Below, one piece after another: positions 50,342-59,823 of a DNA stretch of 64,000 nucleotides (position 1 is the stretch's first letter; each line of letters opens with the position of its first letter). The stretch comes from Nevskia ramosa DSM 11499 (GTDB lineage Bacteria > Pseudomonadota > Gammaproteobacteria > Nevskiales > Nevskiaceae), in assembly GCF_000420645.1 (NCBI RefSeq), contig NZ_ATVI01000005.1, positions 1 through 64,000 on the forward strand, given 5' to 3'. The translations under genes and the position numbers were made by a program. Below the pieces are notes generated by a model, which saw nothing but the letters and a program-made list of their open reading frames with translations, searched no databases and had not been told where the DNA came from.

Positions 50342-51079
50342 ATGGCAAACAAACTCTATCCCGATGCCGCCAGCGCGCTGGCCGGGATCACCTTTGACGG
50401 CATGACCGTCATGTCCGGAGGCTTCGGCCTCTGCGGCATTCCCGAGAACCTGATCGTCGCGCTGCGCGATTCGGGCGCCAAGGATCTGACCGTGATCGGC
50501 AACAACGTCGGCTGCGACAACCACGGCATGTGGCTGGTGCTGGCCAACAACCAGATCAAGAAAGTGCTGGCCAGCTACGTCGGCGAAAACAAGATTCTCG
50601 AGCAGCGCTACATGACTGGCGAGATCGAGATCGAATTCAACCCGCAGGGCACCCTGGCCGAGCGCATCCGCGCCGGTGGCGCCGGCATTCCGGCGTTCTA
50701 CACGCGTACCGGCTACGGCACCAAGGTCGCCGAAGGCAAGGAGACGCGCGAGATGATCGGCACCGACGGCAAGCTGGACTGGTACGTGATGGAAACCGGC
50801 CTGACCGCCGATATCTCGCTGGTCAAGGCCTGGAAGGCGGATACCGAGGGCAACCTCGTCTACCGCAAGACCGCGCGCAACTTCAATCCGATGATCGCCA
50901 CGGCCGGCCGCATCACCATTGCCGAGGTCGAGGAAATCGTCCAGCCGGGCGAACTCGATCCGAACCAGATCCACACGCCGGGCATCTTCGTCCAGCGTCT
51001 GGTGCTGGGCACTAACTACGTCAAGCACATCGAGCGCGTCACCACGCGGCCGCGCGCAGCAGCACAGGAGAACAAGTAA
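50342..51079 (+). CDS. 3-oxoacid CoA-transferase, subunit A
   Basis: A 245-residue family I CoA-transferase alpha subunit. [20 protein letters not shown] is the glycine-rich signature, and [20 protein letters not shown] and [20 protein letters not shown] are typical of SCOT/ScoA. It moves CoA between succinyl-CoA or acetyl-CoA and a 3-oxo or other acid. It overlaps subunit B (TAATG). Confidence 0.93.
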   Translation: MANKLYPDAASALAGITFDGMTVMSGGFGLCGIPENLIVALRDSGAKDLTVIGNNVGCDNHGMWLVLANNQIKKVLASYVGENKILEQRYMTGEIEIEFNPQGTLAERIRAGGAGIPAFYTRTGYGTKVAEGKETREMIGTDGKLDWYVMETGLTADISLVKAWKADTEGNLVYRKTARNFNPMIATAGRITIAEVEEIVQPGELDPNQIHTPGIFVQRLVLGTNYVKHIERVTTRPRAAAQENK

Positions 51080-51729
51080 TGGCCTGGACCCGCGATGAAA
51101 TGGCCGCGCGCGCTGCGAAGGAACTGCGTGACGGCTTCTACGTCAACCTCGGCATCGGCATTCCGACCCTGGTCGCGAACATGATCCCGGACGGCATGCA
51201 GGTCACCCTGCAGAGCGAGAACGGCATGCTCGGCATGGGCCCGTTCCCGTTCGAGGGCGAGCAGGACGCCGATCTCATCAACGCCGGCAAGCAGACCATC
51301 ACCGAACTGGCCCAGACCAGCTATTTCTCGAGCGCGGACTCGTTCGGCATGATCCGCGGCGGCCACATCCAGCTGTCGATTCTCGGCGGCATGCAAGTCT
51401 CGGCCACTGGAGACCTCGCCAACTGGATGGTGCCCGGCAAGATGATCAAGGGCATGGGCGGCGCAATGGATCTCGTCGCCGGCGTGCCGCGCGTGGTCGT
51501 GGTCATGGACCATCGCGAGAAGGGCGGCGATGCCAAGTTCAAGCAGGCCTGCTCGCTGCCGCTGACCGGCAAGGGCGTGGTCGATCTGCTGATCACCGAT
51601 CTCGCCGTGTTCGAAATCGATCGTCGCGGCGGTGGTGCCGTACTTACCGAGATGGCGCCCGGGGTCACCTTGGACGAGTTACGCGCAGTGACTGAAGCGA
51701 GTTTCACCGTCGCCCTGCAGGCGAGCTGA
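51079..51729 (+). CDS. 3-oxoacid CoA-transferase, subunit B
   Basis: A 216-residue beta subunit with the catalytic glutamate E47 in [28 protein letters not shown] and [20 protein letters not shown] are family signatures. The overlap with subunit A and the upstream CitE-like gene indicate one operon. Confidence 0.93.
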   Translation: MAWTRDEMAARAAKELRDGFYVNLGIGIPTLVANMIPDGMQVTLQSENGMLGMGPFPFEGEQDADLINAGKQTITELAQTSYFSSADSFGMIRGGHIQLSILGGMQVSATGDLANWMVPGKMIKGMGGAMDLVAGVPRVVVVMDHREKGGDAKFKQACSLPLTGKGVVDLLITDLAVFEIDRRGGGAVLTEMAPGVTLDELRAVTEASFTVALQAS

Positions 51730-51738
51730 TCAGTCGCT

Positions 51739-51772
51739 GGCCCCGTCGTTCTCCGGGTGAGACGGCGGGGCC
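51739..51772 (+). terminator. Imperfect hairpin after the CoA-transferase operon
   Basis: GGCCCCGTCG with CGGCGGGGCC forms an imperfect GC-rich stem 10 bp after the stop. There is no T-run, so it may act as an end-of-message hairpin rather than a full terminator. Confidence 0.4.
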
Positions 51773-51965
51773 GCCACGGGCCATTTTCATGTAGGGCGAG
51801 TCATCGATAGTTGCGGTGAAACCTCGGTTCTGTGCAGGATTACGGCCCTGAGGTGCCCAGGCGTTCACGTTGCACTGCAACAAGTCGAACAAGAGTTTTC
51901 CGTTGCCAGCCGCTGGTCGGGAGGGCTGAAAACTTTTCGGCAGGAGCGCTTGCAAATCAAATTTA

Positions 51966-51979
51966 ATATGGCACCATAC
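51966..51979. promoter_or_regulatory. MarR-type operator candidate, site 7 (DUF1329 operon, distal)
   Basis: ATATGGCACCATAC matches at 11 of 12 positions and shares the longer core GGCACCATACGATT with site 5 at 43473. Confidence 0.6.
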
Positions 51980-52299
51980 GATTACGGTGACACCTGAAAC
52001 GTGTCGGCAAGAGGACATGCAGCAATACGGTCTACCTAGATTCCGGAAGCATCGGACCGGACCAAGGAACGGTAGGCACCAGGTGCCATCAGCATGCGAA
52101 CGACGGATGACAAGGTCGGCGCAGCGTGAATGAAGTGGTTGCAAGTGCGCACGGAGAAAGCAAGCAGATGATTCCGAATGAGCGGGCCTTGAATCCCGAC
52201 CTGAAGCCTGACCTGTCCCGGGAAACCCCGAGTGACTCCATTCGTGAACTCCATTTCTGCTGCATTGCCGCAATTTCAACAGCTCGCGTCTAAATACTA

Positions 52300-52313
52300 G
52301 TAATGAGCCGTAC
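52300..52313. promoter_or_regulatory. MarR-type operator candidate, site 8 (DUF1329 operon, proximal)
   Basis: GTAATGAGCCGTAC has a perfect right half and 10 of 12 overall, 108 bp before the DUF1329 start; a TAAATA possible -10 lies just upstream. Confidence 0.4.
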
Positions 52314-52420
52314 CTAAGTTCGGGGACGGCTGATGGCACGTGTTCGATGTTTCGTGCCTGCAAAAAATAACGATCAGGCGTTCTCGCCATCCAGAGTTGC
52401 AACCATTTGTTAGGAGATAA

Positions 52421-53815
52421 ATGATGCGCATCAGGAAATATGATTTCGATTTCTCGCGCCGGAAGATGATGCAGAACGTGGCTGCCGGTCTCGGCGGCGG
52501 CGTTCTGGCTCCGGTCTGGCCGACGATCGCCGCCACCGGCGAAGTCTCCAAGGCTTACCCGGATGAAGTGACTTCGATCGAAGTCAACACCAAGGGCAAG
52601 GTCAAGGTCGGTGACACGATCACCGCTGCCAACGTCGAGTACGTCAAGCATCTGCTTGATCCGATCTTCTTCGAGCAGATCTCGAAGCATGGCCGCAAGG
52701 TCAAGATCCGCGCTCCCACCAAGAACATGACGGAGTTGTTCCCGCATGCCTACATGGAAGCCACGCTGAAGAACTACGGCAAGGCCAAGTTCGACGCGAC
52801 CGGCAACGTCGTGGAAGCGGCGACTGGCGATCCGTGGATCGGCGGCAACCCGTTCCCGGACATCAAGACTGGCGACGAAGGCATTGCCAACCTGACCCTG
52901 AGCTGGGGCCGTCATGACATGTCGCAGTACGCCGTGCGCGACTTCGACGTCAACCCGGACGGTTCGCCTGCCTATACTTACGACTTCTTCTGGACCGAGC
53001 TGAATACCACGGCTCGCACCGGCAAGGACAAGTATTTCCAGGGCAAGAAGGACATGCTGCGCTACCAGTCGGTGTTCTTCACGTCGCCGCAGGAACAGGC
53101 CGGTGCCTCGTTCCTGGTGCCGTGGTACTACGACCAGCGCAAGTTCCCGGAAATCTACGGCTACCTGCCGCAGTTCCGCCGCGTTCGTCAGTTCCCGGCG
53201 AATCAGCGCTTCGAACCGCTGGTTCCGGGCATCACCTTGTTCCTGTCCGATGCCTGGGCAGCTGGTGATCCGATGCGCACCTGGGGCAACACCAAGATCG
53301 TCGGCCGCGAACCGCATCTGGCGGCGCTCGGCGGCAACTTCCGCGGCGAAGAGCACCCGAACTGGGAAAACTCCAGCCGTCATGGTGGCGCCAAGGGCCA
53401 GACGTTCATGGACTACACCATGGAACTGGTGCCGGAATGCGTCGTCATCGAATCGGAGCCAACGGGTTACCCGCGTGCGCCGGTCGGCAAGAAGAAGATC
53501 TGGGTCGACGTCCGCAACGCGATGGTGATTGCGTACATCACCTACGATCGCCGTGGCGCGATCTGGAAGCAGGTGGATCCGGCGTTCGGTCCGCAGGTGC
53601 AGGGCAAGTTCGTCAACAAGGATGAAACCGGTCACCCGAACTGGTCGTGGACGTCGGTGCACATCCATGACATCCAGTCGAACCGCATGTCGCTGCTGAA
53701 CCACGTGAAGCAGATCTCCGGTGGCTACTCGAGCAACTACTACAACCCGGACGAAAAGGCCGTGTACGAGAAGTTCTGCACGCAGTCGGCCATCGCGCGA
53801 CTCGGTACGGTCTGA
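52421..53815 (+). CDS. DUF1329 protein, exported
   Basis: A 464-residue protein with a twin-arginine-like N-terminus (SRRKMMQNVAAGLGGGVLAP). The mature sequence has the features I remember for DUF1329: YFQGKKDMLRYQSVFFTSPQ, RRVRQFPANQRFEP, LFLSDAWAAGDPMRTW and a C-terminal NRMSLLNHVKQISGGYSSNY. DUF1329 has a LolB-like fold and commonly occurs with DUF1302 barrels and RND transporters. Two adjacent ATGs occur (52421 and 52424); AGGAGA is better spaced for the second. It heads an operon controlled by a long leader with two operator candidates. Confidence 0.88.
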   Translation: MMRIRKYDFDFSRRKMMQNVAAGLGGGVLAPVWPTIAATGEVSKAYPDEVTSIEVNTKGKVKVGDTITAANVEYVKHLLDPIFFEQISKHGRKVKIRAPTKNMTELFPHAYMEATLKNYGKAKFDATGNVVEAATGDPWIGGNPFPDIKTGDEGIANLTLSWGRHDMSQYAVRDFDVNPDGSPAYTYDFFWTELNTTARTGKDKYFQGKKDMLRYQSVFFTSPQEQAGASFLVPWYYDQRKFPEIYGYLPQFRRVRQFPANQRFEPLVPGITLFLSDAWAAGDPMRTWGNTKIVGREPHLAALGGNFRGEEHPNWENSSRHGGAKGQTFMDYTMELVPECVVIESEPTGYPRAPVGKKKIWVDVRNAMVIAYITYDRRGAIWKQVDPAFGPQVQGKFVNKDETGHPNWSWTSVHIHDIQSNRMSLLNHVKQISGGYSSNYYNPDEKAVYEKFCTQSAIARLGTV

Positions 53816-53836
53816 TTTTTCTGTAAGGGGATTGCA

Positions 53837-53866
53837 CTCTCCGGTCGGCTACGGTCGACCGGAGAG
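53837..53866 (+). other. Intra-operon hairpin
   Basis: CTCTCCGGTCG pairs with CGACCGGAGAG across an 8-nt loop, between the DUF1329 and YCF48-like genes. There is no T-run, so a role in mRNA stability or partial termination is likelier than termination. Confidence 0.5.
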
Positions 53867-53881
53867 CTTAGGGAGAGTGTC

Positions 53882-54880
53882 TTGAAGGCAAAAATCATCG
53901 GCGCTATCTGCGCCGCTGCGGTCAGTGCGGTCGCTCTGGTCAGCGTGGCTGCAGAGCAGGGCAAGGAAGGCGGCGTCATCAGCCTGAAGGCTTCCGGCAT
54001 TCCTCACTCGGCGTTATTTGGTCTCAGTTTCGATAACGGTACTGGCGTTGCTGTCGGTATCAATGGTTCGGTGCTCACCTCGAAAGACGGCGGTGAGACC
54101 TGGGAGCCGGAAAAGCAGGACGCGACTGATCTCGCGCTGCTGGCGGTTGCCCGTCGCGGTACCCATACGATTGCGGTCGGTCAGCTCGGCTCGGTCATCG
54201 TCGAGTCGGCTCCCGCCACCTGGAAGAAGATCGACGCAGGCACCGAAGCGCGGTTCCTGTCGGTCAGCGTCAACACCAGCGGCGTTGCTGTTGCCGGCGG
54301 TGAGTTCGGTCTGCTGCTCGGCTCGAATGATGGCGGCGAAACCTGGGCCAGCATTGCGCCCAACTGGGCCGACTACGCCGACGCGAATGTCCCCGGCACC
54401 GGCGAACCGACGGTCTATGCAGTTTACGTATCGGAAGCCGGCGCGATTACCGTCGCTGGCGAATTCGGCCTGATCCTGCGTCGTGATCCCGGCTCGGAAA
54501 AGTGGCGCGTCCTGAATCCGGTCACCGGCGGCACGCCGACGATTTTCGCGATCCATATTCCAGAGCAGCCCAATGGCAACAGCTACGCCGTTGGCCAGGC
54601 CGGCGAGATTCTGATCTCCACCGACAATGGCGCGCGCTGGTTTCGCAACAAGGCGGATACCACATCGAATTTCCTGGGCGTGACCGTGGCACCCGGCGGG
54701 CGGGTTGTCATTACCGGCATGCGTGTGATGGCGGCCAGCAGCAATGGCGGCATCAACTGGAAGTTCATTGAAGAAGGCGATACGACCACGGACTGGTATC
54801 AGGCCGTGCGTACGGAAAAGAACACGGGGCAGGTGATGGCCGTGGGACACGCGGGACGAATCATCCGAATCAACGGTTGA
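53882..54880 (+). CDS. YCF48/BNR-repeat beta-propeller protein, exported
   Basis: A 332-residue protein. The TTG start is supported by GGGAGAG and gives a signal peptide (MKAKIIGAICAAAVSAVALV). The mature part has repeated SxDGGETW-type motifs (TSKDGGETWEPE, GSNDGGETWAS, STDNGARWFRN, SSNGGINWKF), as in YCF48/BNR beta-propellers. In this gene order, known from other pollutant-degrading proteobacteria, it is thought to be periplasmic; its job is unknown. Confidence 0.88.
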   Translation: MKAKIIGAICAAAVSAVALVSVAAEQGKEGGVISLKASGIPHSALFGLSFDNGTGVAVGINGSVLTSKDGGETWEPEKQDATDLALLAVARRGTHTIAVGQLGSVIVESAPATWKKIDAGTEARFLSVSVNTSGVAVAGGEFGLLLGSNDGGETWASIAPNWADYADANVPGTGEPTVYAVYVSEAGAITVAGEFGLILRRDPGSEKWRVLNPVTGGTPTIFAIHIPEQPNGNSYAVGQAGEILISTDNGARWFRNKADTTSNFLGVTVAPGGRVVITGMRVMAASSNGGINWKFIEEGDTTTDWYQAVRTEKNTGQVMAVGHAGRIIRING

Positions 54881-54967
54881 CGTCACTGCGAAAAGGCCGA
54901 CGACCGCTCGCTGGGTGCGAGTGTGCGATCGGCAGGGCGATCGGGAAACACAGCGGGGGATAACAAC

Positions 54968-57070
54968 ATGAAGGTTTGCAACACGAAGTATTGCGGATTG
55001 ATCGCGGCCGGCATCGCCGCTTTCGCGAGCGGCGGCGTGCAGGCTGCGGGCGGCGCGGGCTCGAAGTTTCTCGGTGCCGATTTCTCGTACAACGGCTTCA
55101 TTCGTTTCGACGTGGCGTTCAGCACCGACGACCGCGTTCAGCAGGCCAACCAGTTCGGCGATCTTGCCAACGGCGTGCCGATCCGGCGCACCCCCGGCAA
55201 CCCGGCGCTGAACTACGCGGTTCCGCTGCAGCCAACCGATGCGCTGATCGGCCCAGGCGGCGTTATCCCGCTGTCCGGCATCGGCGTGCTTCCGCCGACG
55301 CGTGGTGTCAGCAATCAGGTGGGTGTCAACGACACCATCACCCGTTATGTGCCGCTGAAGAATCAGCTGCTGAACTATCACCTGCTGCGTTTCGAGCTGA
55401 CCCCGACCCTGTCCTGGGGCGACTTCTCGCTGATCACCCGCCTGCGTGCGGTCTACGATCCGGACGATCTCGGCTACAACGATTTCGACTACCGCAACTA
55501 CGACGACATCAACGGCGGCATTCAGGGCGGCGAGTCGCGTCAGTTCCACACCACGCCGGACAAACTCGGCTATCAGGTTGAAGGCAACAAGAACCCGATC
55601 TTCTTCGAGCGTTCCGGCCGCAACTACATGGTCGATCTGCCGGCGTTCTTCGTGCAATGGAACAGCGGCAACACCACGGTGCGCGTCGGTAACCAGACGA
55701 TCGCCTGGGGTCAGCTGCTGTTCTTCCGCATCATGGATACTGCCAACGGCCTCGATCTTCGCCGCCACCTGATTCTCAATCGTGCGGTCGAGGAATATGC
55801 CGACTCCCGTGCCTCGGCACCGGGTATCCGCATCACCCAGCAGATCACCGATCAGCTCTCGGCGGACTTCTTCGCCCAGCAGTTCATTCCGTCAGTGCTG
55901 AACAACGTCAACACCTCGTACAACGTGGTGCCGTCGCAGTTCACGATTCATGACCGCTACGACCAGGGCGGCTACAACAAGAACGTCAACTACGGCATTC
56001 GCTTCAAGGCCGAGTTCGGCAACTACAACCTGCAGGCGATGGCGACGCACCGCTATAACCCGCTGGGTGCGATTCGCTGGACCAAGTCCGACGTTATCAA
56101 GTCCCTGCCGAACTCCAACATCCTCGGTGCGGCCTTCAACCAGTACTGCAACCTGGTGCTTGGCACCGGCGGTCAGGGTTGCGGTCCGATTCTCGCCAAT
56201 ACGCCGTTCGAAGCCTCACCGGCCGGCGTGTTCAGCGCTGAAGAGTGGTTCAACTACGCGGGCTACATCAAGCTCGACGCCCTCGATGGTCTTAACAAGG
56301 CCGTTGACGATTTCGATGCTTCGCAGATGCTGCTCGCTCGCAACATCGGCCAGAATCCGGATGCCGCCGCGAACGAACTGAGCGCCTTCTTCAGCGCTGG
56401 TGAAGGTCTGCATGGTCACATCGAACGTCAGTACTTCGCCGAAAACGTCTTCGGTCTCGGCGGCGGCTTCGTGACCGAAGCGGAGCCGGGTTCGATCTTC
56501 GACCAGATCATCATGAATCTGGAAACCACGTACACGCCGAAGCGCGTGTTCACGGCGATCGATCTGCGTAAGGAGTTCGACAAGCGCGAAGAAATCCAGG
56601 TTGGCTTCGTGGCTGAGAAGTATCAGCGCTTCTCCACCGAGTTCCCGGCCACCTACATGGTGTTCCAGTACCTCTGGCAGAAGAACAGCGATCTCGTGGG
56701 TCTCTTGCTCGATGGCTACGGCAGCGAGAACTACAGCAATCAGGGCATCAAGCTCGATCCGCACGTGCCAACCAGCACCACGCCGAAGATCAGTCCGGGT
56801 ATCAGTGCCGGTGCCAACTATGTGGTGTTTGCCGCGGTGCAGCCGTTCCCTAACTACATCTATGAGCTCAGCTTCGCGACGCTCGTCGATGTGCAGGGTG
56901 GCGTGCTGTTCCAGCCGGGTCTGCAGTGGAAGCCGCGCGGCAATCTGACTGTGAACATGTTCTACAACTTCGTTCACGACAATGCCTGGGGCAACAACCC
57001 CAACAAGAACGTCGTGCATCTGATCAGCCAGACCAATGAACTGGCGATCCGCCTCGGTTACCAGTTCTGA
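54968..57070 (+). CDS. DUF1302 outer-membrane beta-barrel protein
   Basis: A 700-residue protein with a signal peptide (KVCNTKYCGLIAAGIAAFAS) and a predicted barrel. Notable are LGADFSYNGFIRFDVAFSTD, FELTPTLSWGDFSLITRLRA, FFVQWNSGNTTVRVGNQTIA and WGQLLFFRIMD, and a terminal NELAIRLGYQF ending in an aromatic residue as outer-membrane proteins do. DUF1302 barrels accompany DUF1329 proteins and MMPL transporters and may move lipophilic compounds across the outer membrane (inference). The start at 54968 has GGGGGA. Confidence 0.87.
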   Translation: MKVCNTKYCGLIAAGIAAFASGGVQAAGGAGSKFLGADFSYNGFIRFDVAFSTDDRVQQANQFGDLANGVPIRRTPGNPALNYAVPLQPTDALIGPGGVIPLSGIGVLPPTRGVSNQVGVNDTITRYVPLKNQLLNYHLLRFELTPTLSWGDFSLITRLRAVYDPDDLGYNDFDYRNYDDINGGIQGGESRQFHTTPDKLGYQVEGNKNPIFFERSGRNYMVDLPAFFVQWNSGNTTVRVGNQTIAWGQLLFFRIMDTANGLDLRRHLILNRAVEEYADSRASAPGIRITQQITDQLSADFFAQQFIPSVLNNVNTSYNVVPSQFTIHDRYDQGGYNKNVNYGIRFKAEFGNYNLQAMATHRYNPLGAIRWTKSDVIKSLPNSNILGAAFNQYCNLVLGTGGQGCGPILANTPFEASPAGVFSAEEWFNYAGYIKLDALDGLNKAVDDFDASQMLLARNIGQNPDAAANELSAFFSAGEGLHGHIERQYFAENVFGLGGGFVTEAEPGSIFDQIIMNLETTYTPKRVFTAIDLRKEFDKREEIQVGFVAEKYQRFSTEFPATYMVFQYLWQKNSDLVGLLLDGYGSENYSNQGIKLDPHVPTSTTPKISPGISAGANYVVFAAVQPFPNYIYELSFATLVDVQGGVLFQPGLQWKPRGNLTVNMFYNFVHDNAWGNNPNKNVVHLISQTNELAIRLGYQF

Positions 57071-57125
57071 TTCCGGTTGGTTGATAACGCTTAAAAGCAG
57101 CACGCTACATCAGCTGTCCTGCGTC

Positions 57126-57160
57126 ACGGTCCGGATGGTGAAAGCCATCCGGACCGTTTG
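57126..57160 (+). terminator. Hairpin terminator after DUF1302 gene
   Basis: ACGGTCCGGATGG pairs perfectly with CCATCCGGACCGT around a 6-nt loop, followed by TTTG. The short T-run makes it moderately strong, leaving read-through to the RND gene possible. Confidence 0.7.
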
Positions 57161-57293
57161 TGAAGTTGCTGCAAGGTTCAGTCATGGTCATGGTTCTGAT
57201 GAACTCTGATTGCGACGGACCCCGCGCTACCGGTATCGCTATCGTCGTTGCGATCCGCGTGCATTTCCTTCATCGATTCCAAGATTGATCGCC

Positions 57294-59747
57294 ATGACCC
57301 AAGTCGCATCACAACCCCCACTTCGTTTCCGCGTGGCCAAATGGGTCATGGACCATCGCTTCATGGTCTCCATCTGGTTCGTGGTGGTCACGCTGGCTTT
57401 TGCTGCCGGCATTCCGCGCGTCGAGATCAAGACCGTGTTCGCCGACCTGCTGCCGCAGGATGACGAGTTCGTGAAGATCTACAACGCCCATCCGAACTTC
57501 GGCAATCCGCTGACCATGTTCGTGATGGTCAAGCGCAAGGATGGCGACATCTATCACGCCGATACCTTGCAGAAGGTCTGGGATCTCACTCGCAACATCG
57601 ATCTCACCGATGGTGTCGATCACGATCAGATCATCTCGATCTCCACCGAAAAGCTGCGCTACGTCGAAGCCACGCCGGAAGGTGTGGACGTTCGTCCGCT
57701 GATGGGTGATGCGGTACCGAAGGACGAAGCCGAGGTGGCGGATTTCAAGCGCCGCGTCGCCCAGTCGCCGAACGCCCGCAACTTCTATGTGTCGGCCGAT
57801 GGTTCGTCGACCCTGATCAGCGCCACGTTCCAGACCACGCTCGACTACGGCGTGGCATTCAACTATGTCGACGGTCTGGTCAAGGCGGCCACCGACGAGA
57901 ACCACGAAATCTTCCTGGCAGGCCAGCCGGCGCTGACGGGCTGGGTCTACAAGTTCCAGCATCAGACCTACATGATCTTCGGCGTGACCATCGCGCTGCT
58001 GATCATTGCGCTGGTGCTGTACATGCGGAACGTTGCCGGCGTAGTCACGCCGATCGTCTGCGCCGCGATGGCCGGCGTCTGGGGCTTCGGCTTCATCGGC
58101 TGGACCGGCTACAAGGTCGAACCACTGCTGATGATCGTGCCACTGCTGCTGGTGGCTCGAACCTTCTCGCATTGCATTCAGTTCACCGAACGCTATTACG
58201 AAATCCTCAAGCACATCGGTGACAAGCGGAAGTCCGCCGAGATCACCATGGGCGTGATGATGGCGCCGTCGATCCTCGGCATCATGACCGACGTGTTCGG
58301 CATCATCTTCATCGCCATCGCGCCGATTCACACGATGTTCGCCCACGCCCTGTTCTGCGGCGCCTGGGCGCTGTGGATCATCCCGACCGGCGTGTTCCTG
58401 ATCTCGATCCTGCTGTCCTACCTGCCGCTGCCGAAGAACATCGACCGCATTGCCGGTGGCGATGGCAAGGAAACCGGCATCCACGCCTTCCAGGGCAACC
58501 TGCTGCGCGGTATCGCCAAGCTCACCTACGGCAAGCCGGCGCTGTACACGTCGATCTTCACCGTGCTGCTCGGCATCTGGGGCATCTGGGCGTCGTTCGA
58601 GATCAAGATCGGCAACCCGGTCGAAGGCTCGAACCTGCTGCATTACGACTCCGAGTTCAACACGGCAATCCGCGCGATCAATGCCCATTTCCCGGGCACC
58701 AACACGCTGGAAATCGTCATCGAGGCGAAGAACGACAGGGACGGCACCAATCGCATCGCGCTGTCGCCGGAAGCGATGGTCATCCGGTCGAAGATTCAGG
58801 CGATCGTCGAGTCCGATCCGATCCTGAAGCCGCGCGCCACGCTGTCGTTCAGCGATTACATGTACGAAGGCAATCGCCTGTTCTCCGGTGGCAACCCGCA
58901 GTGGCTGCCGGTCGATCCGAACAAGCGCGCCGCGTTCAGTGCCGGCTCGGCCGTGTTGTTCGGTTCCACGCCGCTGAACTTCGGCAACGTGATGGACTTC
59001 GAAGCACAGCATTCCACCGTGTCGCTGTGGTACGCCGACAACAAGCAGGAAACGGTTGATGCGGCACTGGCCAGCGCCAAGCGTGCGGTCGACATCGTCG
59101 GCGTCGACCACCCAGGCTTCACGGTTCGCCTCGGTACCGGCTTCATCGCGCTGCAGCAGGCGATGAACAACGTCGTCCATCGCTACCACTGGTTCATTCT
59201 GGGTTGCGTCAACGTCGCCATCGCCGTGATTGCCGGCTATGCCTACCGTTCGCTGATGGCGGCGATTCTGCTGCTGATCCCGGTGAACCTGTCCAACTTC
59301 CTGCTCAATGCCGCGATGTACTCGCTCGGCATCGGTCTGGACATCAACGCGGTGATCGTGGCGGTCATGGGCGTCGGCGTCGGTATCGACTACGGCATCT
59401 ACCTGCTATCTCGAATCTGCGAAGAGTATTCAGCGCACGGGAAAAACTGGGAGAAGGCCATCACCATTGCCCTCACGACGACCGGCAAGGCGATCATGTT
59501 CACCGCCTCGATCATGCTGGCCGGCATCCTGCCCTGGTACTTCCTGTCCGAGTTCAAGTTCATGGCCGACATGGGCATGCTCCTGGTGGCGATCATGCTG
59601 ATCAACATGGTGCTTTCGCTGGTCGTGCTACCGCTCATCATCTGGTTGGTGAAGCCCAGCTTCGCGGGCCGTGAAGATCTGGCGGTTGGTGAGAACATTG
59701 ACCTTTCGCAGTTCATGAAGGACGACGCGAAACCGCACACCGTCTGA
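57294..59747 (+). CDS. RND/MMPL-family transporter
   Basis: An 817-residue protein with about 12 TM helices and two large periplasmic loops. The N-terminal VAKWVMDHRFMVSIWFVVVT, VEIKTVFADLLPQDDEFVKI, a middle bundle QTYMIFGVTIALLIIALVLY, then LMIVPLLLVARTFSHCIQFT, and a C-terminal bundle with VMGVGVGIDYGIYLLSRICE are typical of MmpL/hopanoid-type predicted exporters; the aspartate in GVGIDYGIY is the proton-relay position. It probably moves a lipophilic substrate together with the DUF1302/DUF1329 proteins encoded upstream. The start at 57294 avoids a low-complexity upstream reading. Confidence 0.9.
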   Translation: MTQVASQPPLRFRVAKWVMDHRFMVSIWFVVVTLAFAAGIPRVEIKTVFADLLPQDDEFVKIYNAHPNFGNPLTMFVMVKRKDGDIYHADTLQKVWDLTRNIDLTDGVDHDQIISISTEKLRYVEATPEGVDVRPLMGDAVPKDEAEVADFKRRVAQSPNARNFYVSADGSSTLISATFQTTLDYGVAFNYVDGLVKAATDENHEIFLAGQPALTGWVYKFQHQTYMIFGVTIALLIIALVLYMRNVAGVVTPIVCAAMAGVWGFGFIGWTGYKVEPLLMIVPLLLVARTFSHCIQFTERYYEILKHIGDKRKSAEITMGVMMAPSILGIMTDVFGIIFIAIAPIHTMFAHALFCGAWALWIIPTGVFLISILLSYLPLPKNIDRIAGGDGKETGIHAFQGNLLRGIAKLTYGKPALYTSIFTVLLGIWGIWASFEIKIGNPVEGSNLLHYDSEFNTAIRAINAHFPGTNTLEIVIEAKNDRDGTNRIALSPEAMVIRSKIQAIVESDPILKPRATLSFSDYMYEGNRLFSGGNPQWLPVDPNKRAAFSAGSAVLFGSTPLNFGNVMDFEAQHSTVSLWYADNKQETVDAALASAKRAVDIVGVDHPGFTVRLGTGFIALQQAMNNVVHRYHWFILGCVNVAIAVIAGYAYRSLMAAILLLIPVNLSNFLLNAAMYSLGIGLDINAVIVAVMGVGVGIDYGIYLLSRICEEYSAHGKNWEKAITIALTTTGKAIMFTASIMLAGILPWYFLSEFKFMADMGMLLVAIMLINMVLSLVVLPLIIWLVKPSFAGREDLAVGENIDLSQFMKDDAKPHTV

Positions 59748-59763
59748 CGCTGCGCAGTACCAC

Positions 59764-59807
59764 AGGCGGCAGCTCAGGCGGACAGGCCTGAGCTGCCGCC
59801 TTTTTTT
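59764..59807 (+). terminator. Rho-independent terminator after the RND gene
   Basis: AGGCGGCAGCTCAGG pairs perfectly with CCTGAGCTGCCGCCT (15 bp) followed by T7. It lies between the RND gene and the TPR-like gene at 59824, only 17 bp before that start. Confidence 0.93.
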
Positions 59808-59823
59808 GTGGATGGAGGAAATC

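Larger units (their letters stand above)
51730..52420. other. Long intergenic region upstream of the DUF1329 operon
   Basis: Some 690 bp with no gene that I can support. It contains the hairpin above and two MarR-type operator candidates (51966 and 52300). The sequence is less GC-rich than the flanking genes, as expected for a promoter and a long leader. Confidence 0.6.

Noticed and set aside
57309-59189. A 626-codon minus-strand frame opposite the RND transporter, and similar long frames at 17782-19530 and 638-1654
   Set aside because: They mirror strongly supported genes, have no recognisable motif, and are rich in His, Arg and Asp as expected of GC-rich antisense frames.
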